Made by a program: the position numbers and the translations under genes
Part shown: piece by piece, positions 50,209 through 59,605 of the stretch
Numbering within the stretch: position 1 is the stretch's first letter
Layout of the letters: each line of letters begins with the position of its first letter
Assembly: GCF_962719845.1 (NCBI RefSeq)
Contig: NZ_CAUIYF010000004.1
Coordinates: forward strand, 1 to 64,000
Origin: Neisseria uirgultaei
Lineage (GTDB): Bacteria; Pseudomonadota; Gammaproteobacteria; Burkholderiales; Neisseriaceae
Direction: 5' to 3'
Length of the DNA: 64,000 nt
Notes under the pieces: generated by a model
What the model was told of the DNA's origin: nothing
The model's database searches: none
The model's input: only the letters and a program-made list of their open reading frames with translations

Positions 50209-52782
50209 ATGAGATTTGATAAATTGACTGCTAAATTTCAGCAAGCTCTGCAAGAAGGTCAAAGCCTGGCTTTGGCTGCGGACAGCAGCTATCTCGAGGC
50301 CGGCTTTATCTTAAAAGCGTTGCTTGACGATCAAAATAGTGGTGCTGCTGCGTTACTGGCTCATGCAGGTGTGAATGTGCCTCAAGTGAAACAACGTTTG
50401 CAGCAACATTTGGGCAGCCTGCCGAAAGTATCCGGCCAGGGTGGCGATATTATGCCCAGCCGTGAGCTGCAAGCTGTATTAAATCTGATGGATAAGGCTG
50501 CAACCAAACGTGGCGATGCCTATATCGCCAGCGAACTTTTCCTGTTGGCTTTGGTGCAGCAGAATGACGCTACCGGCAAAATTTTGAAAGATGCCGGTGC
50601 AACCGAACAAAACATCAATGCCGCAATCGATGCGGTACGAGGAGGACAAAACGTGAACGATGCCAATGCTGAAGACCAACGCGATGCTTTGAAAAAATAC
50701 ACACTCGACCTGACTCAACGCGCCCGTGACGGTAAGCTCGACCCTGTTATCGGCCGTGATGATGAAATCCGCCGTGCGATTCAGGTATTGCAACGCCGTA
50801 CCAAAAACAACCCTGTGCTGATTGGTGAGCCGGGTGTGGGTAAAACCGCCATCGTTGAAGGCTTGGCGCAACGTATCGTCAACGGCGAAGTCCCCGAATC
50901 CCTGCGCAACAAACGCCTTTTGGTTTTGGACTTGGCGGCTTTGATTGCCGGCGCGAAATACCGTGGCGAATTTGAAGAACGCTTGAAAGGCGTGTTGAAC
51001 GACTTGGCGAAAGACGACGGCAACACCCTGATTTTCATCGATGAAATCCATACTTTGGTCGGCGCGGGCAAAACCGACGGCGCGATGGATGCGGGCAATA
51101 TGTTGAAACCGGCTTTGGCACGCGGCGAATTGCACTGCATCGGCGCGACCACCTTGGACGAATACCGCCAATACATCGAAAAAGACGCGGCACTCGAACG
51201 CCGCTTCCAAAAAGTATTGGTCGGCGAACCCAGCGTGGAAGACACCATCGCCATTTTGCGCGGTTTGCAGGAACGTTATGAAATCCACCACGGTATCGAT
51301 ATTACCGACCCTGCTATTGTTGCCGCCGCAGAATTGAGCGACCGCTACATCACCGACCGCTTCCTGCCTGACAAAGCAATTGACTTGATTGATGAAGCTG
51401 CCAGCCGCATCAAAATGGAGCTGGACAGCAAACCTGAGCAGATGGACAAACTTGACCGTCGCATTATCCAGCTCAAAATGGAAAAAATGCACGTTGCCAA
51501 AGAAACCGATGATGCCAGCAAAAAACGTTTGGAACTGATAGACGAGGAAATCGACGGCCTTCAAAAAGAATACGCCGATTTGGACGAAATCTGGAAAGCC
51601 GAAAAAGCCGCGTCTTCCAGCACTGCCGACATCAAGAAACAGATGGACGACATCAAAGTCAAAATCGAACAGGCCAAACGCCAAGGTGACTTTGCCCGCG
51701 CGTCCGAACTCGAATACGGCGAGTTGCCGAAATTGGGTGCGCAGTTGCAGGCAGCGGAAAGCAATCCCGACGGCAAAAAACAAAACAAACTCTTCCGCAC
51801 CGAAGTCGGCGCGGACGAAGTGGCGGAAATTGTTTCCCGTATGACCGGCATACCCGTATCCAAAATGATGGAAGGCGAACGCGATAAATTGTTGAAAATG
51901 GAAGAAGTATTGCACCGCCGAGTGGTCGGTCAAGACGAAGCCGTGCGCGCCGTGTCTGACGCTATCCGCCGCAGCCGCTCCGGCCTTGCCGACCCGAACA
52001 AACCTTATGGCAGCTTCCTGTTCTTGGGTCCGACCGGCGTGGGTAAAACCGAGTTGTGCAAAGCTTTGGCAGGCTTCCTGTTCGACAGCGAAGACCACCT
52101 CATCCGCATCGATATGTCCGAATACATGGAAAAACATGCTGTTGCCCGCCTGATCGGCGCGCCTCCGGGCTATGTCGGCTACGAAGAGGGCGGCTATCTG
52201 ACCGAACAAGTGCGCCGCAAACCGTACAGCGTGATTCTTTTGGACGAAGTGGAAAAAGCCCATCCCGACGTATTCAACATCCTGCTGCAAGTATTGGATG
52301 ACGGCCGTTTGACCGACGGGCAAGGTCGCACCGTGGACTTCAAAAACACTGTTATCGTCATGACTTCCAATATCGGCAGCCAGCACATCCAACAAATGGG
52401 CACGCAGGACTACGAAGCAGTGAAAGAAGTTGTGATGGAGGATGTGAAAGAACATTTCCGTCCTGAAATGATCAACCGCATCGACGAAGTGGTCGTGTTC
52501 CATGGCTTGGATCAGGCAAACATCCGCAGCATTGCCAAAATCCAGCTTAAAGGCTTGGAAAAACGTTTGGAAAAACAAAACCTGCGCCTGACTGTTTCCG
52601 ATGCCGCTCTGGACATCATCGCCAAAGCCGGTTTCGACCCGATTTACGGCGCACGTCCACTCAAACGCGCCATCCAGTCGGAAATCGAAAACCCGCTGGC
52701 CAAAGCCCTGCTTGCCGGAAACTATGCGCCCGAAAGCGAAATCAGGGTGGAAGCCGACGGCGACAGACTGAAATTTGCCTGA
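50209..52782 (+). CDS. clpB: ATP-dependent disaggregase ClpB
   Basis: Hexameric chaperone that rescues aggregates with DnaK; 857 residues. N-domain 1-145, first AAA+ domain with GEPGVGKT (near 206) and FIDEIH (near 280), a coiled-coil middle domain about 410-525, second AAA+ domain with GPTGVGKT (near 606) and LLDEVEKAHPDV (near 680). It starts with MRFDKLT as in E. coli. AGAGGA lies upstream of ATG. Complete. Confidence 0.97.
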   Translation: MRFDKLTAKFQQALQEGQSLALAADSSYLEAGFILKALLDDQNSGAAALLAHAGVNVPQVKQRLQQHLGSLPKVSGQGGDIMPSRELQAVLNLMDKAATKRGDAYIASELFLLALVQQNDATGKILKDAGATEQNINAAIDAVRGGQNVNDANAEDQRDALKKYTLDLTQRARDGKLDPVIGRDDEIRRAIQVLQRRTKNNPVLIGEPGVGKTAIVEGLAQRIVNGEVPESLRNKRLLVLDLAALIAGAKYRGEFEERLKGVLNDLAKDDGNTLIFIDEIHTLVGAGKTDGAMDAGNMLKPALARGELHCIGATTLDEYRQYIEKDAALERRFQKVLVGEPSVEDTIAILRGLQERYEIHHGIDITDPAIVAAAELSDRYITDRFLPDKAIDLIDEAASRIKMELDSKPEQMDKLDRRIIQLKMEKMHVAKETDDASKKRLELIDEEIDGLQKEYADLDEIWKAEKAASSSTADIKKQMDDIKVKIEQAKRQGDFARASELEYGELPKLGAQLQAAESNPDGKKQNKLFRTEVGADEVAEIVSRMTGIPVSKMMEGERDKLLKMEEVLHRRVVGQDEAVRAVSDAIRRSRSGLADPNKPYGSFLFLGPTGVGKTELCKALAGFLFDSEDHLIRIDMSEYMEKHAVARLIGAPPGYVGYEEGGYLTEQVRRKPYSVILLDEVEKAHPDVFNILLQVLDDGRLTDGQGRTVDFKNTVIVMTSNIGSQHIQQMGTQDYEAVKEVVMEDVKEHFRPEMINRIDEVVVFHGLDQANIRSIAKIQLKGLEKRLEKQNLRLTVSDAALDIIAKAGFDPIYGARPLKRAIQSEIENPLAKALLAGNYAPESEIRVEADGDRLKFA

Positions 52783-52797
52783 TTCGTTCCTGCTGTT

Positions 52798-52844
52798 GAA
52801 AATGCCGTCTGAAACGGGAATCTCCGTTTCAGACGGCATTTTTT
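52798..52844. terminator. bidirectional terminator between clpB and alaA
   Basis: Long DUS-based stem, 52802-52819 with 52823-52839, followed by T6. It serves two convergent genes. Confidence 0.85.
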
Positions 52845-52853
52845 ATCAGAATC

Positions 52854-54068
52854 CTACTGATGGTAGGTTTGCAGGAATCTTGCCAACCTGCCCATCGCCT
52901 CTTCAATCTGATGGACGTAAGGCAGCGTAACAATGCGGAAATGGTCGGGTTTGATCCAATTAAACCCCGTTCCCTGTACCAGCAGGACTTTTTCGCGCAC
53001 CAGCAAATCGTAAACGAATTTCATGTCATCGCGGATACGGTACATTTCGGTATCGATTTTCGGGAACATATACATCGCACCCATCGGTTTAACGCAGGAC
53101 ACTCCGGGGATTTGGCTGACCAGTTCCCACGCCCTGTTACGCTGTTCCAAAAGCCGTCCGCCCGGCAAAATGAATTCGTTGATGCTCTGATAACCGCCCA
53201 ATGCCGTCTGAATCGCATGCTGCATCGGCGTATTGGCACACAGGCGCATGGACGAGAGCATATCCAAACCCTCGATGTAACCTTTTGCATGATGTTTCGG
53301 CCCGTTGAGCACCATCCAGCCTTGGCGGAATCCGGCGACGCGGTAGGCTTTGGACAAACCGTTGAACGTTACCGTCAAAAGGTCGGGGGCAAGCGCGGCG
53401 ATGTGGTGGTGAACCGCGCCGTCATAAAGGATTTTGTCGTAAATCTCGTCGGCAAAGATAATCAGACCGTGTTTGCGCGCCAACTCGGCGATTTCCAACA
53501 AGATTTCCCTGCTGTACACCGCGCCTGTCGGGTTGTTGGGGTTGATGACGACGAGGGCTTTGGTTTTGGGCGTGATTTTGGCTTCCATATCGGCAAGGTT
53601 GGGAAACCAGCCGTTTTCTTCGTCGCACAGATAATGGCGCACCATACCGCCCGCAAGCGTTGCCGCCGCCGTCCACAAGGGGTAGTCGGGCGCGGGAATC
53701 AGGATTTCGTCGCCGTCATTCAACAACGCCTGCATAGACATCGTAATCAGCTCGGACACGCCGTTGCCGATATAGACATCGTTTACCGTAATATCGCGCA
53801 AACCTTTGGTCTGATAGTAGTGAACGATGGCTTTGCGGGCGGAATACAGCCCTTTGGAATCGCAATAGCCTTGCGAAGTCGGCAGGTTGCGGATGACATC
53901 GACCAAGATTTCATCAGGGGCTTCAAAGCCGAACGGCGCAGGGTTGCCGATATTGAGTTTAAGGATTTTATTGCCCTCCTCTTCCAACTGAAGGGCTTTT
54001 TTGTGAACCGGCCCGCGTATGTCGTAGCAGACGTGGTCGAGCTTTGCAGACTTGGGAAACTTATCCAT
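52854..54068 (-). CDS. alaA: glutamate-pyruvate aminotransferase AlaA
   Basis: PLP enzyme for alanine synthesis, 404 residues. By recollection very like E. coli AlaA throughout (LDHVCYDIRGPV, LNIGNPAPFGFEAPDE, QGYCDSKGLYSARKAI). The PLP lysine is in FNGLSKAYRVAG (near 240), and INPNNPTGA and FADEIYDKILYD are present. Cytoplasmic. Confidence 0.93.
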   Translation of the reverse strand: MDKFPKSAKLDHVCYDIRGPVHKKALQLEEEGNKILKLNIGNPAPFGFEAPDEILVDVIRNLPTSQGYCDSKGLYSARKAIVHYYQTKGLRDITVNDVYIGNGVSELITMSMQALLNDGDEILIPAPDYPLWTAAATLAGGMVRHYLCDEENGWFPNLADMEAKITPKTKALVVINPNNPTGAVYSREILLEIAELARKHGLIIFADEIYDKILYDGAVHHHIAALAPDLLTVTFNGLSKAYRVAGFRQGWMVLNGPKHHAKGYIEGLDMLSSMRLCANTPMQHAIQTALGGYQSINEFILPGGRLLEQRNRAWELVSQIPGVSCVKPMGAMYMFPKIDTEMYRIRDDMKFVYDLLVREKVLLVQGTGFNWIKPDHFRIVTLPYVHQIEEAMGRLARFLQTYHQ

Positions 54069-54157
54069 AATGTGTTCCGTAAATTTTGGGCAATGGGTGG
54101 GAATGTACTCTTTCTCACGCGGAATTTAAAGCATCAGGGCAGGGTTTTTCAGGCTTT

Positions 54158-54367
54158 TCACCTGCCCTCTTTGCGCCGTTCGCTGACACTTTTGCCGCCT
54201 ATGCCCCAGTTATCGGTATCCACTTCGTCAATCACGACGACCGTTGTTTCGGGATTTTTGCCCAGCACGCGTGCCAGCAATTCGGTTACGCCGCCGATCA
54301 GTTCCGCTTTTTGCGCAGCAGTCGGTGCTTCGCTGCCGCCGGTTACTTTAATATTGACATAAGGCAT
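54158..54367 (-). CDS. 4-oxalocrotonate tautomerase family protein
   Basis: 69 residues. Pro2, which becomes the catalytic N-terminal proline once Met is removed, is followed by a beta-alpha-beta unit (YVNIKVTGG, helix, TTVVVIDEVDTDNWGIGG). The substrate is unknown; members without a degradation operon are common. Confidence 0.88.
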   Translation of the reverse strand: MPYVNIKVTGGSEAPTAAQKAELIGGVTELLARVLGKNPETTVVVIDEVDTDNWGIGGKSVSERRKEGR

Positions 54368-54509
54368 GATCTTTCTCCGTTTTGAAATATTGCCATCTTA
54401 TCAAACAAGTTGCTCCCGCCCAAACATCCGCTTCATTTTCTGAAAAATTCAAATCGATGTAAAAAGGCAGTTTTCAGACGGCAAATCCGTCTTCACACGA
54501 TATTTATTT

Positions 54510-54524
54510 TGTTATAGCATAACA
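54510..54524. promoter_or_regulatory. Zur box upstream of the DUF4198 gene
   Basis: TGTTATAGCATAACA is a 15-bp dyad that fits the meningococcal Zur consensus TGTTATDNHATAACA as I recall it, at every position. It lies 35 nt before the ATG, where a repressor would block the promoter. Expression is expected to rise on zinc starvation. Confidence 0.75.
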
Positions 54525-54558
54525 AAATCTTTAACCCGCACGATACAAAGGCTGCACC

Positions 54559-55365
54559 ATGAAGAAAACATTGACACTGCTCGCCGTTTCCGCCCTGTTT
54601 GCCGCATCCGCACACGCCCACCGCGTCTGGGTCGAAACCGCCCACACGCACGGCGGCGAATACCTTAAAGCCGACTTGGGCTACGGCGAATTTCCCGAAC
54701 TCGAACCCATCGCCAAAGACCGCCTGCACATCTTCAGCAAACCGATGCAGCTGGTTACCGAAAAAGGCAAGGAAAACATGATTCAACGCGGTACATACAA
54801 CTACCAATACCGAAGCAGCCGCCCCGTCAAAGACGGCAGCTACCTCGTTACCGCCGAATATCAGCCTACTTTCTGGTCAAAAAACAGCGCAGGCTGGAAA
54901 CAGGCAAGCATCAAAGAAATGCCTGATGCAAGCTATTGCGAACAAACCCGTATGTTCGGCAAAAACATCGTCAACGTCGGACACGAAAGCGCGGACACCG
55001 CCATCATTACCAAACCGGTCGGACAAAACTTGGAAATCGTCCCGCTGGACAATCCCGCCAATATCCACGTAGGCGAACGCTTCAAAGTCCGCGTTCTGTT
55101 CCGTGGCGAACCGCTGCCCAATGCCACCGTTACCGCCACATTTGACGGCTTCGACACCAGCGACCGCAGCAAAACGCACAAAACCGAAGCACAGGCTTTC
55201 TCCGACAGCACAGACGGCAAAGGCGAAGTGGACATCATCCCCTTGCGCCAAGGCTTTTGGAAAGCCAGTGTCGAACACAAAGCCGACTTCCCCGATCAAA
55301 GCGTGTGCCAAAAACAGGCGAACTACTCGACTTTAACCTTCCAAATCGGCCATTCTCACCATTAA
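54559..55365 (+). CDS. periplasmic DUF4198 protein, probably metal-linked and Zur-regulated
   Basis: 268 residues. Signal peptide 1-20 (cleavage AHA-HR), so the mature protein starts HRVWVE with a possible N-terminal metal-binding His; it also ends HSHH. DUF4198 proteins (NikK-like) go with nickel or cobalt uptake systems, but no transporter is adjacent. A perfect Zur-box match upstream suggests a role in zinc supply. Two cysteines (SYCEQ and SVCQ) are present. Confidence 0.85.
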   Translation: MKKTLTLLAVSALFAASAHAHRVWVETAHTHGGEYLKADLGYGEFPELEPIAKDRLHIFSKPMQLVTEKGKENMIQRGTYNYQYRSSRPVKDGSYLVTAEYQPTFWSKNSAGWKQASIKEMPDASYCEQTRMFGKNIVNVGHESADTAIITKPVGQNLEIVPLDNPANIHVGERFKVRVLFRGEPLPNATVTATFDGFDTSDRSKTHKTEAQAFSDSTDGKGEVDIIPLRQGFWKASVEHKADFPDQSVCQKQANYSTLTFQIGHSHH

Positions 55366-55378
55366 TCCCGCCCGCACA

Positions 55379-55413
55379 AAAATGCCGTCTGAAGGCTTCA
55401 GACGGCATTTTTT
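55379..55413. terminator. bidirectional DUS terminator
   Basis: DUS arms 55382-55393 and 55397-55408, followed by T6, between the DUF4198 gene and gdh. Confidence 0.85.
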
Positions 55414-55422
55414 GTTCAAACA

Positions 55423-56688
55423 TCAATACCAACCGCGCAGCTTCATCGCTTTTTCAACACGGCGGATACTCATCATATAGGACGCGGTACGCAAGTCGAC
55501 ATCATACTCTTGCGCCAAGTTCCAAATATCGCGGAACGCGCGGCGCAGGACGACGGTTTCTTTTTCCTGAACTTCGTCAAACTCCCAATAATAGCCTTGC
55601 AGGTTTTGCACCCACTCGAAATAGGAAACGACCACGCCGCCGCAGTTCGCCAGAATATCGGGCACGACCAATACGCCGTTTTGACGCAAAATAACGTCGG
55701 CTTCGGGCGTAGTCGGACCGTTCGCGCCTTCGACCACGATTTTCGCACGGACTTTACCGGCGTTTTCGGAAGTCAGTTGGTTTTCCAACGCGCAAGGGGC
55801 GAGTACGTCCACATCCAAAGCCAAAAGTTCGGCGTTGGTAATTTCCTTGCCATAACCGGCTTCGTTGGTAATGAAGCCTTTTTCTTGGAACTCTTTGAAC
55901 AGGGCTTCCATATCCAAACCGTTTTCGTTGTAAATGGCAACGTCAACAGTAGAAACCGCAACGACTTTCGCGCCGGCTTGATGCGCGTAATAACCTGTGT
56001 GGTAGCCGACATTACCGAAGCCTTGGATGGCGTAAGTGGCACCCTTCACGTCTTTGCCCAGTTTTTCCAAGGCTTGGACGGCGGCGAAGTTCACGCCGTA
56101 ACCCGTGGCTTCGGTACGCGCCAAAGAGCCGCCGAACTCGACCGGTTTGCCGGTAAACACGCCCGGTGCAGAATGTTTCACCACGTTTTCATAGGCATCC
56201 ACCATCCACGACATAATTTTGCCGTTGGTGTTCACATCGGGGGCGGGAATATCGATTTTCTCGCCGATCAGCGGGGCAATCGCTTCGGCATAAGCGCGGG
56301 CGATGCGTTCCAGTTCCGCCTCGGAATAATCGCGAGGATCCAAGGTAACACCGCCTTTGCCGCCGCCGTAAGGAATGCCGGCCACGCAGCATTTGATGGT
56401 CATCCAAATCGACAGGGCTTTGACTTCGTCCAGATTCACACCGGGATGAAAGCGCACGCCGCCTTTATAGGGGCCGACGGCGTTGTTGTGTTGCGAACGG
56501 TAGCCCGTGAAGGTTTTGACCGTGCCGTCGTCGAGTTTGACGGGGAAATTGACTTCCAACACGCGGGTCGGACTCTTCAGGATTTCATAAACGGCCGGAT
56601 CGGTTTTCAGCCGGTCGCAGGCGGTTTTGACCTGTTTGCGCGCGATTTCAAACGGATTGAGGGTTTCTTTTGCAACGGCATCAGACAT
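55423..56688 (-). CDS. gdhB: glutamate dehydrogenase (NAD-type, hexameric)
   Basis: 421 residues, the length of the NAD-linked GluD class. The substrate region GVRFHPGVNLDEVKALSIWM and catalytic Lys in PYGGGKGGV lie near 75-120; the Rossmann motif GFGNVGYHTG is near 220. By recollection Neisseria has a separate NADP enzyme (gdhA), so this one is probably catabolic. AAGGA lies 8 nt before ATG. Confidence 0.93.
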   Translation of the reverse strand: MSDAVAKETLNPFEIARKQVKTACDRLKTDPAVYEILKSPTRVLEVNFPVKLDDGTVKTFTGYRSQHNNAVGPYKGGVRFHPGVNLDEVKALSIWMTIKCCVAGIPYGGGKGGVTLDPRDYSEAELERIARAYAEAIAPLIGEKIDIPAPDVNTNGKIMSWMVDAYENVVKHSAPGVFTGKPVEFGGSLARTEATGYGVNFAAVQALEKLGKDVKGATYAIQGFGNVGYHTGYYAHQAGAKVVAVSTVDVAIYNENGLDMEALFKEFQEKGFITNEAGYGKEITNAELLALDVDVLAPCALENQLTSENAGKVRAKIVVEGANGPTTPEADVILRQNGVLVVPDILANCGGVVVSYFEWVQNLQGYYWEFDEVQEKETVVLRRAFRDIWNLAQEYDVDLRTASYMMSIRRVEKAMKLRGWY

Positions 56689-57094
56689 TTTGCTTCCTTT
56701 TCACAAAAAGATTTTCAGGGGCGTGCATTTCGCTCATTACTATAACCAATTTCCCGACAAAATGTAATAGCGTGTAGTCGGAATCAGCCCGATTTGATTA
56801 ATCTATATATGATTTTATTTTTCAAGCCGCACGGAATCAGCCCGGACTCCGCCTGAAAAAGCAGTCTCCGCGTCCGAAAAATAAATGTCCAATTAAATAA
56901 AGATATAGTCATCCTCTTATTTTTTAAAAATTTAATTGGAACATCGCCGGGATTTCAAACCCTTGCCCGACTCCGCCCCGAAATCCGAAAACACCGCCTG
57001 CAAAACCTGTTACGATTGTTAACAATCCATATATTAGAAGCCCTGTGCAAACGATGTTAAAATAAACCCTTTCAACCCGACAGGAAACCGGATT
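56689..57094. other. intergenic region between gdhB and gph
   Basis: 406 bp, AT-rich in the middle (56800-56940). No gene, DUS pair or clear promoter seen. Confidence 0.5.
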
Positions 57095-57805
57095 ATGAAT
57101 GCAGCCATCGAACACGTCCAAGCCGTTGCCTTCGATTTGGACGGCACACTGTGCGATTCCGTCCCCGACCTTGCCGCCGCCGCAGAAGCGATGTTGGAAC
57201 AACTCGGTATGAAACCGCTGCCCGCCAAAGTGGTCGAAAGCTATGTGGGCGACGGCATCGGCAAACTGGTTCACCGCGTCCTCACCAACGACCGCGACCG
57301 CGAAGCCGATTCCGAACTGTGGGAAAAAGGTTTCGTGTCCTATATGAAATACTACCGCGACCATTTGAGCGTCTTCACCCACCCCTATCCCGAAACTGAA
57401 GCCGGGCTGGCATTGCTCAAATCTTTGGGCATCCCGCTCGCCGTCGTTACCAACAAAAACGAAATCCTTGCCGCCGAGCTTCTAAAACAACTGGGACTCG
57501 CCGACTACTTCAGCCTCATCCTCGGCGGCGACAGCCTGCCCGAGAAAAAACCCAGCCCGCTGCCGCTGCGGCACGCTGCCGAAGTTTTGGGTATCGATGC
57601 CGCCAATATGCTTATGGTCGGCGACTCGCGCAACGACATCATTGCCGCCAAAGCCGCCGGCTGCCTGAGTGTCGGCGTTACCTTCGGTTACGGAGACATG
57701 ACGCTGCTCTCGCAAGATGATGCGACCCGTCCCGACTGGATTATCGGCTCGCTGCCCGAAATTTACGAAAACCTGCAACCGCAGAAAAACAAAGACGAAG
57801 AATAA
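57095..57805 (+). CDS. gph: phosphoglycolate phosphatase (HAD family)
   Basis: 236 residues. The HAD motifs are FDLDGTLCDS (nucleophile and acid/base Asp), VVTNK, and GDSRNDIIAAKAAG; the cap domain lies between. It removes 2-phosphoglycolate formed in DNA repair. AGGA lies upstream of ATG. Followed by recX, possibly in one transcript. Confidence 0.93.
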   Translation: MNAAIEHVQAVAFDLDGTLCDSVPDLAAAAEAMLEQLGMKPLPAKVVESYVGDGIGKLVHRVLTNDRDREADSELWEKGFVSYMKYYRDHLSVFTHPYPETEAGLALLKSLGIPLAVVTNKNEILAAELLKQLGLADYFSLILGGDSLPEKKPSPLPLRHAAEVLGIDAANMLMVGDSRNDIIAAKAAGCLSVGVTFGYGDMTLLSQDDATRPDWIIGSLPEIYENLQPQKNKDEE

Positions 57806-57877
57806 AACAATCTGTTCAGACGGCATCGGAATCCGTTTCCCATGCCGTCTGAATCTTTCCGTGCCGAAACCGCCGCC

Positions 57878-58339
57878 ATGAAACCGCAAAAATCCCTACG
57901 CGCCCGCGCGATGGACATCCTCTCGCGCCAAGAAGTCAGCCGCATCGGTCTGAAACGCAAACTTGCACCGCACGCCGAAAGCGAAGAGGAGTTGGAAAAC
58001 GTGTTAAACGAATTTGCCGAACGCAACTGGCAGTCGGATTTGCGCTACGCCGAAGCCTATATCCGCAGCAAAAGCCGCAAACACGGTTCATTGAGGCTGA
58101 AACAGGCTTTGGCGCAACAGGGCATAGATGAAGAAACCAGCCGCAACCTGCTTCCCGACCGCTCAAGCGAAAAACAGTCCGCCATAGCCGTGTTGCGTAA
58201 AAAATTCAAACACCCCGCCGCCGACCTCAAAGAAAAACAAAAACAGGCGCGCTTCCTCGCCTACCGCGGATTCGATGCCGATACCGTTCAGACGGCATTG
58301 AAACACGCTTGGGATGAAAATTGGGAAGACGGCTGCTGA
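57878..58339 (+). CDS. recX: recombination regulator RecX
   Basis: 153 residues, the length of gonococcal RecX, which it matches closely by recollection (MKPQKSLRARAMDILSRQEV). Three-helix RecX repeats fill the protein. It modulates RecA filaments. The ATG at 57842 lies in a DUS and is not the start. The gene is unlinked to recA, as usual in Neisseria. Confidence 0.94.
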   Translation: MKPQKSLRARAMDILSRQEVSRIGLKRKLAPHAESEEELENVLNEFAERNWQSDLRYAEAYIRSKSRKHGSLRLKQALAQQGIDEETSRNLLPDRSSEKQSAIAVLRKKFKHPAADLKEKQKQARFLAYRGFDADTVQTALKHAWDENWEDGC

Positions 58340-58412
58340 CCTTCCTTCTTGAATCTTTTTGCACGGCAGCGTAACCTTACGCCCGTTTCCAACTTTTCCG
58401 ATTGAGAACAAT

Positions 58413-58574
58413 ATGTCCGGACAACCCGAAAAACACCACGCCTCCCCCATCGAAGACGAACGCAAAAACCCTGTTTACCGTATGGGACGGGCGGTTGCAG
58501 GATTCATGCTCGCCGTTTGGGCGGGCGTGCTGGCACTCGTGTTTTTCTTGGTTTTCCGTTTTTGGCTTTTCTGA
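58413..58574 (+). CDS. small single-span membrane protein
   Basis: 53 residues: a charged N-terminal half and one membrane span (about 29-51, GFMLAVWAGVLALVFFLVF) ending RFWLF. Not recognised. A weak ribosome site (GAGAA) precedes ATG. It lies between recX and the thioesterase on the same strand. Confidence 0.65.
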   Translation: MSGQPEKHHASPIEDERKNPVYRMGRAVAGFMLAVWAGVLALVFFLVFRFWLF

Positions 58575-58726
58575 ACAAAATGCCCTCTGAAGCCTTCAGA
58601 CGGCATCGGCGGCCCATTTCGGCAGGCTATCCCGCCATAGCTTTTTTTAGCTTGAATTCCACTTCCCCATTCCCTAAAATTTTCCCGCATCCATTTCAAA
58701 ACACCCTTTCTTAAAACAGGTACACT

Positions 58727-59209
58727 ATGACACAACAACGCCAACTGCCTTCCCATGAACTCATTATGTCCGAACTGATGATGCCGGACACCGCCAATTT
58801 CAGCGGCAACGTACACGGCGGCGAACTCCTGCTCCTGCTCGACCAAGTCGCCTATTCCTGCGCCAGCCGTTACAGCGGCAATTATTGCGTTACCCTGTCG
58901 GTTGACAAAGTCCTGTTTAAAGAACCCATCCACATCGGCGATTTGGTTACCTTTTACGCCGCTGTCAACTACACGGGACGCACCTCGATGGAAATCGGCA
59001 TCCGTGTCGAAGCACAAAACATCCGCACCGGCGAAATCCGCCATACCAACAGCTGCTACTTCACGATGGTTGCGGTCAAAGACGGCAAACCCGTCCCCGT
59101 CCCCCCACTGGAAATCCTGACCGACCGCCAACGCTGCCGCTACGAAAAAGCGAAAAAACGCAGAGAAATCAGCCTCCAAGCCTCCGGAGACGTGTCCTGC
59201 GGCTGCTGA
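58727..59209 (+). CDS. acyl-CoA thioesterase (hotdog fold, YciA-like)
   Basis: 160 residues. MMPDTANFSGNVHGGELLLLLDQVA is the family's substrate-loop region with the conserved Asn, His and Asp; a second part (TSMEIGIRVEAQNIRTGE) completes the hotdog. The Cys-containing tail (DVSCGC) is unusual. It hydrolyses acyl-CoA; the preferred chain length is unknown. Confidence 0.9.
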   Translation: MTQQRQLPSHELIMSELMMPDTANFSGNVHGGELLLLLDQVAYSCASRYSGNYCVTLSVDKVLFKEPIHIGDLVTFYAAVNYTGRTSMEIGIRVEAQNIRTGEIRHTNSCYFTMVAVKDGKPVPVPPLEILTDRQRCRYEKAKKRREISLQASGDVSCGC

Positions 59210-59605
59210 CGGCGGGCTATGCCGTCTGAAATACCGGACAAGCATTGTTCCAACATTCGGCGTAATGGTTTGATTGATTGAAGCAAAACCGCCCGATTCC
59301 GACCCATCCGTTTTTCAACGACATTTTGAAACACAGCCGTGAGACTAAGTGGCTGTGTTTTCATATTCGCTTGATGCAGCCCTAATCAGTCGGACAAAAT
59401 GCCTTTTATCCGATAAAACCGCCCTCCGAACGGAAATAAGCGGCTTTTCCATTGCAAACGGATGAAATCAAGCAAATACCCAAACACAGTCAAACAAATT
59501 TATACGCCCCGTCCCTTCGGAATGATTTGAAAACACAGCCGCCAAAACAAAATGCCGTCTGAAGACCTTTCAGACGGCATTTTTAACCCGATTGCAAACG
59601 GAAAG
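59210..59605. other. intergenic region with short hairpins
   Basis: 396 bp without a gene. AAACACAGCC/GGCTGTGTTT (59331-59361) is a hairpin with a T4 end, perhaps the thioesterase terminator; GAAAACACAGCCG recurs at 59529. The nlpD terminator lies at 59552-59584. Confidence 0.5.
59552..59584. terminator. DUS terminator 3' of nlpD
   Basis: DUS arms 59552-59563 and 59569-59580, followed by T5 on the plus strand and preceded by A-rich sequence. Confidence 0.75.

Noticed and set aside
50479..52839. 786-codon minus-strand open frame opposite clpB
   Set aside because: Antisense shadow of clpB, starting in a DUS.
52860..54362. 500-codon plus-strand open frame opposite alaA
   Set aside because: Antisense shadow of alaA and the tautomerase gene.
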